From: Thermohahella caldifontis | Lineage (GTDB): Bacteria > Pseudomonadota > Gammaproteobacteria > Pseudomonadales > Oleiphilaceae | Direction of reading: 5' to 3' | NCBI RefSeq assembly: GCF_041153465.1 | Contig: NZ_CP154858.1 | Span: forward strand, 496,001 to 560,000 | Length of the DNA stretch: 64,000 nucleotides | Shown here: in pieces, positions 12,796 through 21,200 of the stretch | Numbering within the stretch: position 1 is the stretch's first letter | Layout: the number at the start of each line of letters is the position of its first letter | The notes under the pieces: model-generated | Database searches by the model: none | What the model was told of the DNA's origin: nothing | Seen by the model: the letters and a program-made list of their open reading frames with translations, nothing else | Program-made: the position numbers and the translations under genes

Positions 12796-12821
12796 CCGGA
12801 CAGTTCTATTTGTTGCTAACA
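12796..12821 (-). repeat. Right terminal inverted repeat of the IS
   Basis: Read on the minus strand it starts TGTTAGCAACAAATAG and reaches CTGTCCGG. A second CTGTCCGC copy lies just inside, around 12773-12780. Confidence 0.8.
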
Positions 12822-12838
12822 AGGTTTGGGTGTTCAGG
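12822..12838 (+). repeat. Right 17-bp target-site duplication of the IS
   Basis: Exact copy of 11457-11473. It lies 14 bases from the bpt stop codon. Confidence 0.9.
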
Positions 12839-12852
12839 CCGGGGCGTGGGGT

Positions 12853-13557
12853 TCAGGCACGTACCCACTGCTGATCCAGGTAATATTCCAGCGGAGAAAA
12901 CTGGTTCTTGTACTGCATCTTCCGGCTGTTGCGGATCCAGTAACCGAGATACAGGTAGGGCAGACTGAAACGACGACACTGGTCAATCTGTGTGAGAATG
13001 GCCAGGGTACCCAGGCTGTTGTGAGGCATGTCTGGCGAGAAGAAGGTATAGATGGCGGACAAGCCATCAAGCAGCCGGTCCACGACTGACACACAGACCA
13101 CGGTGTCACCCTCCCTGAACTCGTTCAGATAGGATCCCGGGCGGGCATCCAGTAAAAAGGAATCATATTGCTCTCGACTGGGTGGATACATGTCGCCGTC
13201 TGCGTGGCGGGCATTGATATAGCGGCAATAGAGATCAAAGTGCTCCGGGTAGAAATCGACCGGTTTTTCAGTGACCCGAAGGTGTGCGTTGGCACGCAGT
13301 ACACGCCGGTGGCGGCGGCGCATATCAAAGTCCCAGACGGGAATCCGGACGGGAATGCAGGCCTGGCAACCGGCACATTTCGGTCTGTAGTAATGCTGGC
13401 CGCTGCGCCGGAAACCGATTTGTGACAATCGGGTGTACAGGGTGTCATTGATGGGCATGGATGGATCAACGAAAAGCGTCACCGCCTGTCGGCCAGGCAG
13501 ATAGGAGCAGTCATGCTCTGGTGTGGCGTAGAAGACCAGTGTTTTCAGATTGCTCAT
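12853..13557 (-). CDS. bpt: Aspartate/glutamate leucyltransferase Bpt (Ate family)
   Basis: 234 aa, family length. It transfers leucine from Leu-tRNA to proteins starting with Asp or Glu, creating N-degrons read by ClpS. The N-terminal cysteine motif is complete (CSYLPGRQAVTLF, then PKCAGCQACIPVRIPV). SLPYLYLGYWIRNSRKMQYK is the conserved C-terminal block. The name arginyltransferase is often given automatically; bacteria in this group carry the leucyl form, which I infer by lineage. Its first 47 bases overlap the 3' end of aat. The IS lies immediately downstream. Confidence 0.94.
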   Translation of the reverse strand: MSNLKTLVFYATPEHDCSYLPGRQAVTLFVDPSMPINDTLYTRLSQIGFRRSGQHYYRPKCAGCQACIPVRIPVWDFDMRRRHRRVLRANAHLRVTEKPVDFYPEHFDLYCRYINARHADGDMYPPSREQYDSFLLDARPGSYLNEFREGDTVVCVSVVDRLLDGLSAIYTFFSPDMPHNSLGTLAILTQIDQCRRFSLPYLYLGYWIRNSRKMQYKNQFSPLEYYLDQQWVRA

Positions 13558-14269
13558 GTGACAGGATCACCTCAAGCCCGATCGTGGGTGCCCAGTGTGT
13601 CTGGTCGGGCAGGGCCACGCTTTCTTCAAGTATAGTCAAGAATTGAGCGCGCGGTATGGTAAAGGCACCCAGACTCTGGAGATGACTGTTGGGTAGCTGG
13701 CAATCAATCAGGCTGAACTCCCACTGCGTAAGTTGCAGCACCATCCATGCGAAGACCAGCTTGGAAGCATTGGTCTGCCTGCTGAACATGGACTCTCCGA
13801 AAAAGGCGCGCCCGATAGCGACGCCGTAAAGGCCACCCACCAGGTTGTCTCCGTGCCAGAGCTCAAACGAGTGGGCTATGCCCGTTTGATGCAGTGCTTT
13901 GTAGGCGGCAATCATTTCCGGCGTGATCCAGGTTCCGCTGGAATAGGTGCGGGGAGCGGCGCAGGCCTCAATGACCTGATCGAAGGCCTGATCAATGGTA
14001 ATGATCAGGTGACTCAGATTCTTGCGCAGGTGTTTTCTGAGCGAGCGTGAGACATGCAGATGATCCCGGTCGATCAGGCAGCGCGGGTCGGGTGACCACC
14101 AGAGAATGGGCTGGCCTGCTTCATACCAGGGAAAAATCCCCGAAGCGTAGGCCAGCCTGAGACGCTGGATTGAAAGATCCCCGCCTGCGCAGAGCAGGCC
14201 ATCCGGTTCTTTCAGGGCAAGCTGTGGAGGTGGAAACCACAGCTCATCATCCAGCCAGACAACAGACAA
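13511..14269 (-). CDS. aat: Leucyl/phenylalanyl-tRNA--protein transferase
   Basis: 252 aa. Aat adds Leu or Phe to proteins with N-terminal Lys or Arg, marking them for ClpS/ClpAP. Conserved blocks include DELWFPPPQLALKEPDGLLC, ASGIFPWYEAGQPILWWSPD, HSFELWHGDNLVGGLYGVAIG and FFGESMFSRQTNASK. The C-terminal end runs on for about 15 residues into the bpt reading region (47-base overlap). trxB ends eight bases upstream on the same strand, giving trxB-aat-bpt. Confidence 0.96.
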   Translation of the reverse strand: MSVVWLDDELWFPPPQLALKEPDGLLCAGGDLSIQRLRLAYASGIFPWYEAGQPILWWSPDPRCLIDRDHLHVSRSLRKHLRKNLSHLIITIDQAFDQVIEACAAPRTYSSGTWITPEMIAAYKALHQTGIAHSFELWHGDNLVGGLYGVAIGRAFFGESMFSRQTNASKLVFAWMVLQLTQWEFSLIDCQLPNSHLQSLGAFTIPRAQFLTILEESVALPDQTHWAPTIGLEVILSHEQSENTGLLRHTRA

Positions 14270-14277
14270 GGCAGGCC

Positions 14278-15321
<1,044 letters not shown>

Positions 15322-15331
15322 CTATCTGCTG

Positions 15332-16240
15332 TTACAGAACGTTCACGCTGGCGAGAATATACTCGGAAAGGGGGCTGCTGCCCAGTGGTGAATGACCTCC
15401 CAGACGATGCTCTGCCACCGCCGGGAATACGGCCTGGACGTCTTCCGGCAGGACATGTGTCCGGCCATTCAGGAAGGCCCAGCCCCTGGCAGCGTGAAGC
15501 AGATTCAGGCCTGCCCGGGGTGAGAGTCCGTGCGGAATGCTGTCGTCCGTTCGGGTGAAATTCAGAAGCCGCAGCACGTAGTCCACCAGTGGTTGGGTCA
15601 CGGTGAGACGGGTAATCTGGTGCTGCAGCGCGATGATGTGCTCCGGTTTCAGCAAGGGAGTGAGCTTGCGGATCGCATCGCGACGATTGTGTCCCATCAG
15701 CAGGGCCCGTTCCGCATCTTCCGGCGGATAGCCCAGGTGGATGCGCATGAAGAATCGGTCCAGCTGAGATTCGGGCAGCGCCTGGGTGCCTTCCTGATCC
15801 TGCGGGTTCTGGGTGGCGATGACGAAGAAGGGCTCGGGCAGGGGGTGCGTTTCGCCTTCGATGGTGACCTGACGTTCTTCCATGGCTTCGAGCAGTGCGC
15901 TCTGTGACTTGGGACTGGCCCGGTTGATTTCGTCCGCCAGAACCAGATTGGCAAACACGGGTCCGGGGTGGAAGGTGAAGGTCTGGGTTTCACGGTTGAA
16001 GATGTTGACACCCAGGACATCGGAGGGCAGCAGGTCATTGGTGAACTGAACGCGGTTGTAGCTCAGGCCCAGTACCTGGGCAAGCGCATGGGCCAGGGTG
16101 GTCTTGCCCATGCCGGGGACATCCTCGATGAGAAGGTGTCCACGGCAGAACAGGCAGGTCAGCGCCAGACGGATCTGGCGCTCCTTGCCCAGGATGATGG
16201 TGTTGAGCTGCTTGAGCAGGGCGTTCAGCGGCTTGCTCAT
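15332..16240 (-). CDS. MoxR-family AAA+ ATPase (no adjacent DUF58/VWA genes)
   Basis: 302 aa. The Walker A is DVPGMGKTT (K46, T47), Walker B LVLADEINRA, and the sensor region IATQNPQDQEGTQALPESQLDRF is characteristic of MoxR. MoxR proteins act as chaperone-like ATPases that usually work with a VWA or DUF58 partner encoded beside them. No such partner is present: upstream is aguB, overlapping by four bases, and trxB starts 103 bases downstream. Its partner is either elsewhere or lost. The overlap suggests co-translation with the agmatine genes. Confidence 0.9.
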   Translation of the reverse strand: MSKPLNALLKQLNTIILGKERQIRLALTCLFCRGHLLIEDVPGMGKTTLAHALAQVLGLSYNRVQFTNDLLPSDVLGVNIFNRETQTFTFHPGPVFANLVLADEINRASPKSQSALLEAMEERQVTIEGETHPLPEPFFVIATQNPQDQEGTQALPESQLDRFFMRIHLGYPPEDAERALLMGHNRRDAIRKLTPLLKPEHIIALQHQITRLTVTQPLVDYVLRLLNFTRTDDSIPHGLSPRAGLNLLHAARGWAFLNGRTHVLPEDVQAVFPAVAEHRLGGHSPLGSSPLSEYILASVNVL

Positions 16241-17139
16241 TGGTCTCCCAGCCAGCGCTTGACGATGGGGGGGTAGGCATCAATCCGGCGGTCACGGAAA
16301 AACGGCCAGATGCGGCGTACGTCTTCACTGTGTCCGATGTCCAGCGTATGCACCAGTGCAGTATCCTGTCGGGTGTCCGCCATGGCGAGAATTTCACCCT
16401 GGGGCCCGGCGATGAAGGAGTGTCCCCAGAACAGGATACCCTCGGACTGTCCGCTCGGGTCGGGTTCGTGCCCCACGCGGTTGATGGCAATGACAGGCAG
16501 ACCATTGGCGACCGCATGGCCACGCTGAACCGTTTCCCAGGCGCCTTGCTGGCGGGATTGCTCGGCTTCGTCGTCGCGCGGATCCCAGCCGATGGCAGTG
16601 GGATAGATCAGCAGGTCGGCACCACCGAGTGCCATCAGTCTGGCAGCTTCCGGGTACCACTGATCCCAGCAGACGAGAACGCCCAGGCGCCCGACGGATG
16701 TGCTGATCGGCCGGAAACCGGGTTCATCTGCATCACCCGGCGTGAAATAGAATTTTTCATAGAATCCCGGGTCGTCCGGAATGTGCATCTTGCGGTAAAA
16801 ACCTGCCAGAGAGCCGTCCTTTTCCAGCACGACCGCTGTATTGTGATAGAGCCCAGGTGCCCGGCGCTCGAAGATGGAGCCCACGATGACGACAGAAAGC
16901 GCTTGTGCGAGGCTGGCAAGCCGCTGTGTCGTGGGCCCGTCCAGCGGTTCGGCAAGATCGAACAGGCGGGTGTCCTCGGTCTGGCAGAAGTAGAGGGTGG
17001 CATGCAGCTCCTGCAGACAGATGAGTTCCGCGCCTTCCCGGGCGGCGGCGCGGATCAGTTGTTCGGTATGATCCAGACTGCGGGTCTTGTCAGCAAAACT
17101 GTGTTGCTGGATGGCGGCGACAGTCAGGGTTCGGGTCAT
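16237..17139 (-). CDS. aguB: N-carbamoylputrescine amidase
   Basis: 300 aa from the ATG at 17139, which shares a base with the aguA stop (TGATG). The frame is open further upstream inside aguA, but that is not family-like. Nitrilase superfamily catalytic triad: E44 (CLQELHATLYF), K117 (YRKMHIPDDPGFYEKFYF) and C157 (LVCWDQWYPEAAR). The PDDPGFYEKFYFTPGD stretch is typical of the AguB branch. It hydrolyses N-carbamoylputrescine to putrescine, CO2 and ammonia, the step after aguA. Confidence 0.96.
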   Translation of the reverse strand: MTRTLTVAAIQQHSFADKTRSLDHTEQLIRAAAREGAELICLQELHATLYFCQTEDTRLFDLAEPLDGPTTQRLASLAQALSVVIVGSIFERRAPGLYHNTAVVLEKDGSLAGFYRKMHIPDDPGFYEKFYFTPGDADEPGFRPISTSVGRLGVLVCWDQWYPEAARLMALGGADLLIYPTAIGWDPRDDEAEQSRQQGAWETVQRGHAVANGLPVIAINRVGHEPDPSGQSEGILFWGHSFIAGPQGEILAMADTRQDTALVHTLDIGHSEDVRRIWPFFRDRRIDAYPPIVKRWLGDQ

Positions 17140-18182
17140 CAGCTCAGTACTCCTTCGGGAATTTGCATGGTGACGCAATGCAGGCTGCCATGCTGTTCGA
17201 TCAGGGTGCGGCAATTGACGGCCTCAATGGCCCGGCCGGGAAATGCTTCGGCCAGCCGCTCCAGTGCCACGCGGTCTTCCGGAACGCCATAGGTTGGCAC
17301 CAGTACGGCGTCATTGATAATCAGGAAGTTTGCGTATGTGGCGGGCAGCCGATGACCGTCTTCGCTGTAACAGGCCTGAGGCATGGGGAGCGGGATCAGC
17401 GTGTACGGGTTGCCGTCACGACGGGTAAAGCTCTGTAGCTGGGCTTCCATAGCCCGCAGGGCATCGTAATGCGGGTCGTCGGGATCCGTGCACTGAACGT
17501 AGGCAATGGTGTCCGGGTTACAGAAGCGGGCGAGGGTGTCCACGTGGCTGTCCGTGTCGTCTCCTTCAAGATAGCCGTGATCCAGCCAGAGCACCCGATC
17601 CACGCCCAGTTTCTCGCCGAGGTAATGCTCAATGTCTTCCCGGGTGAAATCCGGGTTGCGCGTCGGGGTCAGCAGGCACATGGATGTGGTCAGCAGGGTG
17701 CCCTCGCCGTCGCTTTCTATGCCGCCGCCTTCCAGCACGAAGGGCAGACTTTCAACCGGTGTCCTGCCGAAGGCGCCCTGCTGGTGCAGGTTGCGTGTGA
17801 TTTCGTTGTCCAGCGTGGCGTCAAACTTGCCGCCCCAGGCATTGAAGGTGAAATCCAGCAGTACGGGCCGGCCGTCCCGCAGCACGGTGACCGGTCCGTG
17901 ATCCCGGGCCCAGGTATCGTTGCTGGGAACGGTATACAGGTACACCGGATGAGGCAGGTTGTGTGCCAGTGTTTCGATGGCCGCGCGGTCTGCCGCCGGG
18001 TCACAGGCGACAATGACGGGCTCATGCCGGGCAATGCGCACGAGAAGCTGGCGAAAGTTGTCTTCTGCTGCCTGGAGGATGTCTGCCCAGTCCGTGTTGC
18101 GATGAGGCCAGGTAAGCATGACGGCGTCCTGGCGTGCCCATTCGGCAGGCCAGACTACGGAGTGCTGTGTCATGAAACTCAT
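17139..18182 (-). CDS. aguA: Agmatine deiminase
   Basis: 347 aa. It converts agmatine to N-carbamoylputrescine and ammonia. The Porphyromonas-type deiminase family features are present: WPHRNTDW near the N-terminus, DTWARDHGPVTV, FVLEGGGIESDGEGTLL, GDDTDSHVDTLARF, and the catalytic cysteine near the end in GSLHCVTMQIP. The ATG at 18182 overlaps the stop of the small upstream gene (ATGA); a second ATG three codons on is possible. aguB follows directly, so the pair covers the agmatine-to-putrescine route. Confidence 0.96.
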   Translation of the reverse strand: MSFMTQHSVVWPAEWARQDAVMLTWPHRNTDWADILQAAEDNFRQLLVRIARHEPVIVACDPAADRAAIETLAHNLPHPVYLYTVPSNDTWARDHGPVTVLRDGRPVLLDFTFNAWGGKFDATLDNEITRNLHQQGAFGRTPVESLPFVLEGGGIESDGEGTLLTTSMCLLTPTRNPDFTREDIEHYLGEKLGVDRVLWLDHGYLEGDDTDSHVDTLARFCNPDTIAYVQCTDPDDPHYDALRAMEAQLQSFTRRDGNPYTLIPLPMPQACYSEDGHRLPATYANFLIINDAVLVPTYGVPEDRVALERLAEAFPGRAIEAVNCRTLIEQHGSLHCVTMQIPEGVLS

Positions 18183-18457
18183 TTCCGGTTGATGACGCTG
18201 TGAATGACGTATTGCCGCTCGAAAAAGACGGTAAATGCGGGATAGACCCAGGTTTCAATGGGCGGTTCACCGACCGGTCCTTTCACGCTCTGTGGCTGGC
18301 CGAACCGATCCAGTACCTGTTGCATGGTCATGCCGCGTGTGGGCATGTTCTGCACTTCCTGGCCGGCACCTTGCTGCCCGACGGGGATTTTTACCTGTTC
18401 GGCCTGGGCGGCCAGCGCGCTGCACAGCAGAGCGATCATCAGCAGGATGTGTTTCAT
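18179..18457 (-). CDS. Small secreted protein, BamE/SmpA-like fold suspected
   Basis: 92 aa from the ATG at 18457, with AAGGA eight bases ahead; another ATG six bases earlier is possible. A signal peptide is clear (MKHILLMIALLCSALAAQAE), with cleavage after AQA and no lipobox cysteine. The mature part has GMTMQQVLDRFGQPQSVKG and ETWVYPAFTVFFE. This spacing of G-M-T, V-x-x-x-x-G-x-P and a W-x-Y strand is what BamE/OmlA-like periplasmic proteins show. I do not recognise a function. It sits between the PilZ gene and aguA, overlapping aguA by four bases. Confidence 0.75.
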   Translation of the reverse strand: MKHILLMIALLCSALAAQAEQVKIPVGQQGAGQEVQNMPTRGMTMQQVLDRFGQPQSVKGPVGEPPIETWVYPAFTVFFERQYVIHSVINRK

Positions 18458-18522
18458 GGTCATTTCCTTCTTGCCTTGCGTGTGATCAATGAGGCCTGAC
18501 AACTCAGGCCCGGGACAGGTTT

Positions 18523-19134
18523 CTAGTTTATGGAGTTGTCCCGGTTTTGTCTCGTATGTTGTTGGTGTTGCAGAACCAGCTTGGCCAGCAGCTTGCGATC
18601 ATTCTCGGCCAGGTTCCCGAACTGGAGGTGAATGCGCCAGCGGCTGCCTTCCGGGTCGGCGTGCAGGACAAACCCCCTGAGCCGGAAACCGATATAGTCC
18701 GGCAGCAGGACCAGATGAATCTGAACCGGTTGCCGCACGGGGAGTCCGGCGTCCGAGAGGTAGGAGAGCCCGCCTTCGCTGAGATTGATGGTATGAATGT
18801 CCGTCTCGGAAAAAGTGGTCTGCGTGGCGGTCAGGGTCCGGGCAAGCAGGTCGATTTTCCGGTTGATCACCTTCAGGGCCGCCAGCATGGTCTTGTCGCG
18901 GTCGTACAACAGCGCTGCAAGGTGGCTGAACTCGCCGTCAAGAGCGGCCAGGTTGCGTTGCAGGGCGGGCCAGGCTTCTTCCCCCATGTTGACGGGTGAA
19001 GTCTCCGGATCCTTGTCCTGCGGCAGAACCCTGAGCAACGCACGGGTCTCGATTCGGTAGAACTTGCGGCGATTGGGCTTGGACTTTGTCACTCGGCCTG
19101 TGTCCCGGTGCTTTGTTATGAGCGTTGAATCCAT
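18523..19134 (-). CDS. PilZ-domain protein with c-di-GMP-binding motifs
   Basis: 203 aa. Both halves of the c-di-GMP site are present: RxxxR in NRRKFYRIETRA (about residues 22-33) and NxSxxG in TINLSEGGLSYLSD (about residues 116-129). They are separated by an unusually long helical insert of some 80 residues (LAALDGEFSHLAALLYDRDK and KVINRKIDLLARTL). This gives a PilZ variant with a helical insertion rather than a compact domain. The ATG at 19134 lacks a good ribosome binding site, and a GTG 14 codons in is an alternative start. It heads the run leading to aguA-aguB-moxR. Confidence 0.82.
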   Translation of the reverse strand: MDSTLITKHRDTGRVTKSKPNRRKFYRIETRALLRVLPQDKDPETSPVNMGEEAWPALQRNLAALDGEFSHLAALLYDRDKTMLAALKVINRKIDLLARTLTATQTTFSETDIHTINLSEGGLSYLSDAGLPVRQPVQIHLVLLPDYIGFRLRGFVLHADPEGSRWRIHLQFGNLAENDRKLLAKLVLQHQQHTRQNRDNSIN

Positions 19135-19183
19135 TATAGTGGGCGCTTCGCAAACCTACTACATGGATTGAGTCGTACGGATC

Positions 19184-20428
19184 ATGTTTCGCCCCCTGTC
19201 GTTTTTCATAGGGCTGCGCTATACCCTTTCAAAGCGCGATAATCATTTCATATCGTTCATTTCCCTCACCTCCATGATTGGACTGATTCTGGGCGTGCTG
19301 GTTCTGATTACGGTGTTGTCGGTCATGAACGGGTTTGACCGGGAGCTGAGACAGCGCATTCTGGGCACCGTTCCCCATGCCGTGATCGAGAAGCGGGGGG
19401 CGCCACTCATGGACTGGCAGCAGGTGGCGGCACGTGCACTCGAACATCCGTCCGTGGTGGCCGCAGCGCCTTATACACAGGCGCAGGGCATGGCGACGGC
19501 CAGGGGGCAGGTGCATGGTCTGCTGATCAACGGGGTGGATCCGGCCTGGGAAAACCAGGTGTCCATTGTCGGGCAGCACATGGTGGCCGGTTCGCTGGAT
19601 GACCTGAAGCCGGGCCAGTTCGGCATCGTGCTGGGGGATATTCTGGCCAGCTACCTCGGCGCTCAGGTCGGCGACCGCATTACGGTGATCCTGCCCAAGG
19701 CGTCCGTGACGCCGGCAGGGGTCTTTCCGCGCATGAAACGTTTCACGGTCGTCGGTCTCTTTTCCATCGGGGCGGAGCTGGACGCCTCGCTGGCCTACAT
19801 TCACATCGAGGATGCATCCCGGTTGATGCAGCTCGGCGGAGGCGTTCAGGGCGTCCGCCTCAAGCTGGACAACCTGTTCGAGGCTCCGGCGGTCTCATGG
19901 GGGCTGGCGTCGCTGCTGGGCAAGGATTTCACCGCCACCGACTGGACGCGGACCCATGGCAATCTGTTTCAGGCCATTCAGATGGAAAAGACCATGGTGG
20001 GTCTGTTGCTCATGTTCATCATCGCCGTGGCCGCCTTCAACATCGTGGCCACGCTGGTCATGGTCGTGACCGACAAGCAGGCGGATATCGCCATTCTCCG
20101 CACGCTGGGCATGAGTTCGGGGGGCATTCTGCGGATATTCATGGTTCAGGGACTGATCATCGGGCTGGCGGGAACGCTTACGGGCGCGGTGCTGGGGGTT
20201 GCACTGGCTCTGAACATCAGCGATCTGATTGCCTGGTTCGAGCATGCCATGGGCATTCGTTTTCTGAGCCCGGACGTGTACTTCATCAGCTATCTGCCGT
20301 CGGAGCTCATGTGGTCGGATGTGGCGGTCATTTGCAGCACCACTTTTGGTCTGACCGTGCTGGCAACCATCTACCCCGCATTCCGGGCTTCTCGCATTCA
20401 GCCGGCGGAGGCGCTCCGATATGAGTAA
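19184..20428 (+). CDS. lolC: Lipoprotein-releasing ABC transporter permease (LolC/LolF type)
   Basis: 414 aa. MacB/FtsX-type topology: a first membrane helix near residues 27-48 (MIGLILGVLVLITVLSVMNG), a large periplasmic domain, then three C-terminal helices. The periplasmic segment PKASVTPAGVFPRMKRFTVV corresponds to the LolC Hook that receives LolA, followed by YIHIEDASRLMQL. lolD overlaps by eight bases. No second permease (lolE) follows: the operon ends at lolD. It may therefore act as a homodimer as in the LolF-LolD arrangement of some gammaproteobacteria. Confidence 0.9.
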   Translation: MFRPLSFFIGLRYTLSKRDNHFISFISLTSMIGLILGVLVLITVLSVMNGFDRELRQRILGTVPHAVIEKRGAPLMDWQQVAARALEHPSVVAAAPYTQAQGMATARGQVHGLLINGVDPAWENQVSIVGQHMVAGSLDDLKPGQFGIVLGDILASYLGAQVGDRITVILPKASVTPAGVFPRMKRFTVVGLFSIGAELDASLAYIHIEDASRLMQLGGGVQGVRLKLDNLFEAPAVSWGLASLLGKDFTATDWTRTHGNLFQAIQMEKTMVGLLLMFIIAVAAFNIVATLVMVVTDKQADIAILRTLGMSSGGILRIFMVQGLIIGLAGTLTGAVLGVALALNISDLIAWFEHAMGIRFLSPDVYFISYLPSELMWSDVAVICSTTFGLTVLATIYPAFRASRIQPAEALRYE

Positions 20429-21101
20429 AATGGTGCTGAAGGCCGAAAATCTGTCCAAGGTCTACCGGCAGGGGCGGGAGGAAATCCGTATCCTGAATGG
20501 TGTCAGTCTGGCAGTTCGGGAAAGTGAGCTGATCGCCATTGTGGGGGCGTCAGGATCCGGCAAGTCCACGCTGCTCAATATTCTGGGCACCCTGGATTAT
20601 CCGACCAGTGGCCGGGTTGAGGTCTGCGGCCAGGATGTGGCTTCGCTCAGTGACCGCGCCCGGGGCAGATTGCGCAATGAGTCCATTGGTTTTGTCTATC
20701 AGTTTCACCATCTGCTGCCCGAGTTTTCCGCACTGGAAAACGTGGCCATGCCTTGTCTGATTGGTGGCATGGCACCCCGCAGGGCGCGTGAGAAAGCGGT
20801 GGCGTGGCTGGAGCGTGTCGGGCTTGGGCACCGGCTTTCACACAGGCCGGCCAAGCTGTCGGGCGGGGAGCGCCAGCGCGTGGCCATTGCCCGCGCATTG
20901 GTGACTGAACCGGATCTGGTGCTGATGGATGAGCCCACCGGCAACCTGGATCCGGATACCGCGGCACATGTACAGGAGACATTGCTGGAACTGGCACGAA
21001 ATCAGTCCATGGCGTTTGTGCTCGTCACCCATGATATGGATCTGGCTTGCCGGACGGGCAGGGTGCTCAAGCTCACTCATGGGCATCTGGAACCGGCCTG
21101 A
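20421..21101 (+). CDS. lolD: Lipoprotein-releasing ABC transporter ATPase LolD
   Basis: 226 aa. Walker A GASGSGKSTLLN near residue 40, Q-loop region GFVYQFHHLLPEFSALENV, ABC signature LSGGERQRVAIARAL, and Walker B LVLMDEPTGNLD. The HHLLPEF segment is the LolD motif contacting the permease coupling helix. It powers release of outer-membrane lipoproteins to LolA. The start lies inside the permease gene. Confidence 0.96.
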   Translation: MSKMVLKAENLSKVYRQGREEIRILNGVSLAVRESELIAIVGASGSGKSTLLNILGTLDYPTSGRVEVCGQDVASLSDRARGRLRNESIGFVYQFHHLLPEFSALENVAMPCLIGGMAPRRAREKAVAWLERVGLGHRLSHRPAKLSGGERQRVAIARALVTEPDLVLMDEPTGNLDPDTAAHVQETLLELARNQSMAFVLVTHDMDLACRTGRVLKLTHGHLEPA

Positions 21102-21147
21102 GCAGACAGGCGCCCTGATGCGCCGGGATACGCCACCTCTTCACAAT

Positions 21148-21174
21148 AAAAAGCCGGACCCTGTCGGGTCCGGC
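21148..21174 (-). terminator. Intrinsic terminator for metY (minus strand), possibly also lolD
   Basis: Stem GCCGGACCC/GGGTCCGGC with a four-base loop. On the minus strand it is followed by TTTTTATTG. On the plus strand the T-tract is missing, so it is mainly a metY terminator. Confidence 0.88.
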
Positions 21175-21200
21175 TGTCGTTACAGGCTACCTCTGCCGGA

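Larger units (their letters stand above)
11474..12821 (+). mobile_element. Complete IS1202/ISNCY-like insertion sequence, about 1348 bp
   Basis: Bounded by imperfect terminal inverted repeats: 11474-11498 begins TGTTGGGAGCAAATA, and the complement of 12796-12821 begins TGTTAGCAACAAATA. Both run into AACTGTCCGG. Each end carries a second GTCCG-containing copy about 25 bases further in, suggesting paired transposase sites. A perfect 17-bp direct repeat flanks the element. One intact transposase gene fills it. Such long duplications are known for part of the IS1202 group; the family name is my inference from protein and ends, not from a database match. It lies between infA and bpt, about 30 bases past the bpt stop. 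Confidence 0.88.
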
